A DNA stretch of 64,000 nucleotides from Aidingimonas halophila. Its GTDB lineage: Bacteria; Pseudomonadota; Gammaproteobacteria; Pseudomonadales; Halomonadaceae. A model generated the notes under the pieces. The model had not been told where the DNA came from. It ran no database searches and saw only the letters and a program-made list of their open reading frames with translations. A program made the translations under genes and the position numbers. The stretch spans positions 248,001 to 312,000 of the forward strand of contig NZ_FNNI01000002.1 in the NCBI RefSeq assembly GCF_900106955.1, given 5' to 3'. Each line of letters begins with the position of its first letter. The stretch's first letter is position 1. This document shows, one piece after another, positions 63,542 to 64,000 of this stretch.

Positions 63542-64000
63542 TTATGAGACTGCCTGCGCAGACAATGTCTCTCGCTGATTCGGCGGTACCAACCCATAGC
63601 GTCGCATACGCCGATACACCGTGGGTCGCGAGACACCGAGCCGCCGTGCGACGAGGCTGACGTTCCAGCTTGCCTCCTGCAGCAACGCATGCAGTGACCG
63701 ACCTTCGTCGGTTGCCGGTGCCTGTGGCGCCTGTTCGAGTATCTGCGGCACACCGACAAACCCTCCCTGACACTCCTCCGGCAGATCATGTACGGTAATC
63801 TCGTCGCCATCGACCGTCGCAAGGGCGAAACTCAGCGCGTTCTTGAGCTGACGAATGTTGCCCGGCCAAGCGTAAGCCAGCAGTGCACTCATGGCATCGG
63901 CGCGCAACCGGATGTCAGCACCACGATCCGCCACCAGCGAGTCGTAGACACTGCGGATCACATAGTGTTTGTCAGCCCGTTCGCGCAGCGCCGGCAATCG
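63542..64000 (-). CDS. Sigma-54-dependent transcriptional activator, C-terminal part
   Basis: A partial gene; the reading frame is still open at the window edge, so only about 152 C-terminal residues are seen. LPALRERADK and LLAYAWPGNIRQLKNALSFALATVDGDEITVHDLPEE are the AAA+ end of a sigma-54 activator, and LLQEASWNVSLVARRLGVSRPTVYRRMRRYGLVPP is the Fis-type helix-turn-helix. The pattern is closest to the AcoR group that controls acetoin and alcohol catabolism. Targets cannot be named without the missing part. Confidence 0.9.
   Translation of the reverse strand, partial: RLPALRERADKHYVIRSVYDSLVADRGADIRLRADAMSALLAYAWPGNIRQLKNALSFALATVDGDEITVHDLPEECQGGFVGVPQILEQAPQAPATDEGRSLHALLQEASWNVSLVARRLGVSRPTVYRRMRRYGLVPPNQRETLSAQAVS

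Overview
The window looks like chromosomal DNA of a moderately halophilic gammaproteobacterium, most likely a member of the Halomonadaceae. Three things point there: the gene families (ectoine hydroxylase EctD, a BetT-type choline carrier beside choline dehydrogenase BetA, a TRAP-type uptake system), the acidic and moderately GC-rich proteins, and ordinary gammaproteobacterial housekeeping blocks (purL-scpA-scpB-rluB, mltF, tadA, tesB). I see no insertion sequence, prophage, CRISPR array, rRNA or replication origin.

Layout. 1-770: poorly resolved, with one convincing 24-residue membrane peptide. 0.9-7.8 kb (minus strand): purL, scpA, scpB and rluB, tightly packed, then two identical tRNA-Lys(TTT) genes. 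7.9-11.5 kb: mltF, tadA, tesB and a TSUP permease. 11.6-19.6 kb (plus strand): a compact catabolic operon with a GntR/FCD regulator behind paired operators, a class III CoA-transferase, a TRAP transporter (M, P, Q), an Aquifex-type aconitase-like hydratase and an HMG-CoA-lyase-family enzyme. I read it as uptake and CoA-dependent cleavage of a branched C5/C6 dicarboxylate such as citraconate/(R)-citramalate or 3-methylglutaconate. 19.6-25.2 kb: betT-betA behind a promoter with an embedded inverted repeat, then a C69-family dipeptidase whose nucleophile position is Ser, not Cys. 25.3-29.0 kb: an arylamine N-acetyltransferase with an extra N-terminal receiver-like domain, transcribed from a textbook MerR/SoxR-type 19-bp-spacer promoter; YrhK; a secreted bifunctional-nuclease/PDZ protein; a VOC protein; a rhomboid protease. 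29.0-32.4 kb: an AT-rich islet, probably acquired, encoding a PafA-like phosphatase, a secreted double cupin and a small secreted protein.

32.4-64 kb is mostly stress, redox and envelope functions in small transcription units. These include two MDR alcohol dehydrogenases with an AraC regulator, a Tat-exported aldo/keto reductase with DUF6064, a cysteine-synthase/glutaredoxin fusion, an SLT lipoprotein, EctD, an RlpA-like lipoprotein, several divergently arranged regulator/target pairs (XRE-AKR, TetR-methyltransferase, HTH-DUF899), galM, a dicarboxylate/amino-acid symporter with a sugar acetyltransferase, the DUF2157-DUF4401-GDYXXLXY membrane trio, an arginase-fold protein without its usual GGDH site, YghU, a MOT1-type permease, a Zur-box-controlled ZinT, a cold-shock protein, and the 3' end of a sigma-54 activator running off the window.

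The best candidates for something undescribed are the GntR-CoA transferase-TRAP-aconitase-HMGL pathway, the AT-rich phosphatase/bicupin islet, the receiver-like-NAT fusion under a SoxR-like promoter, and the Ser-for-Cys dipeptidase. All assignments come from reading motifs; no database search was run.
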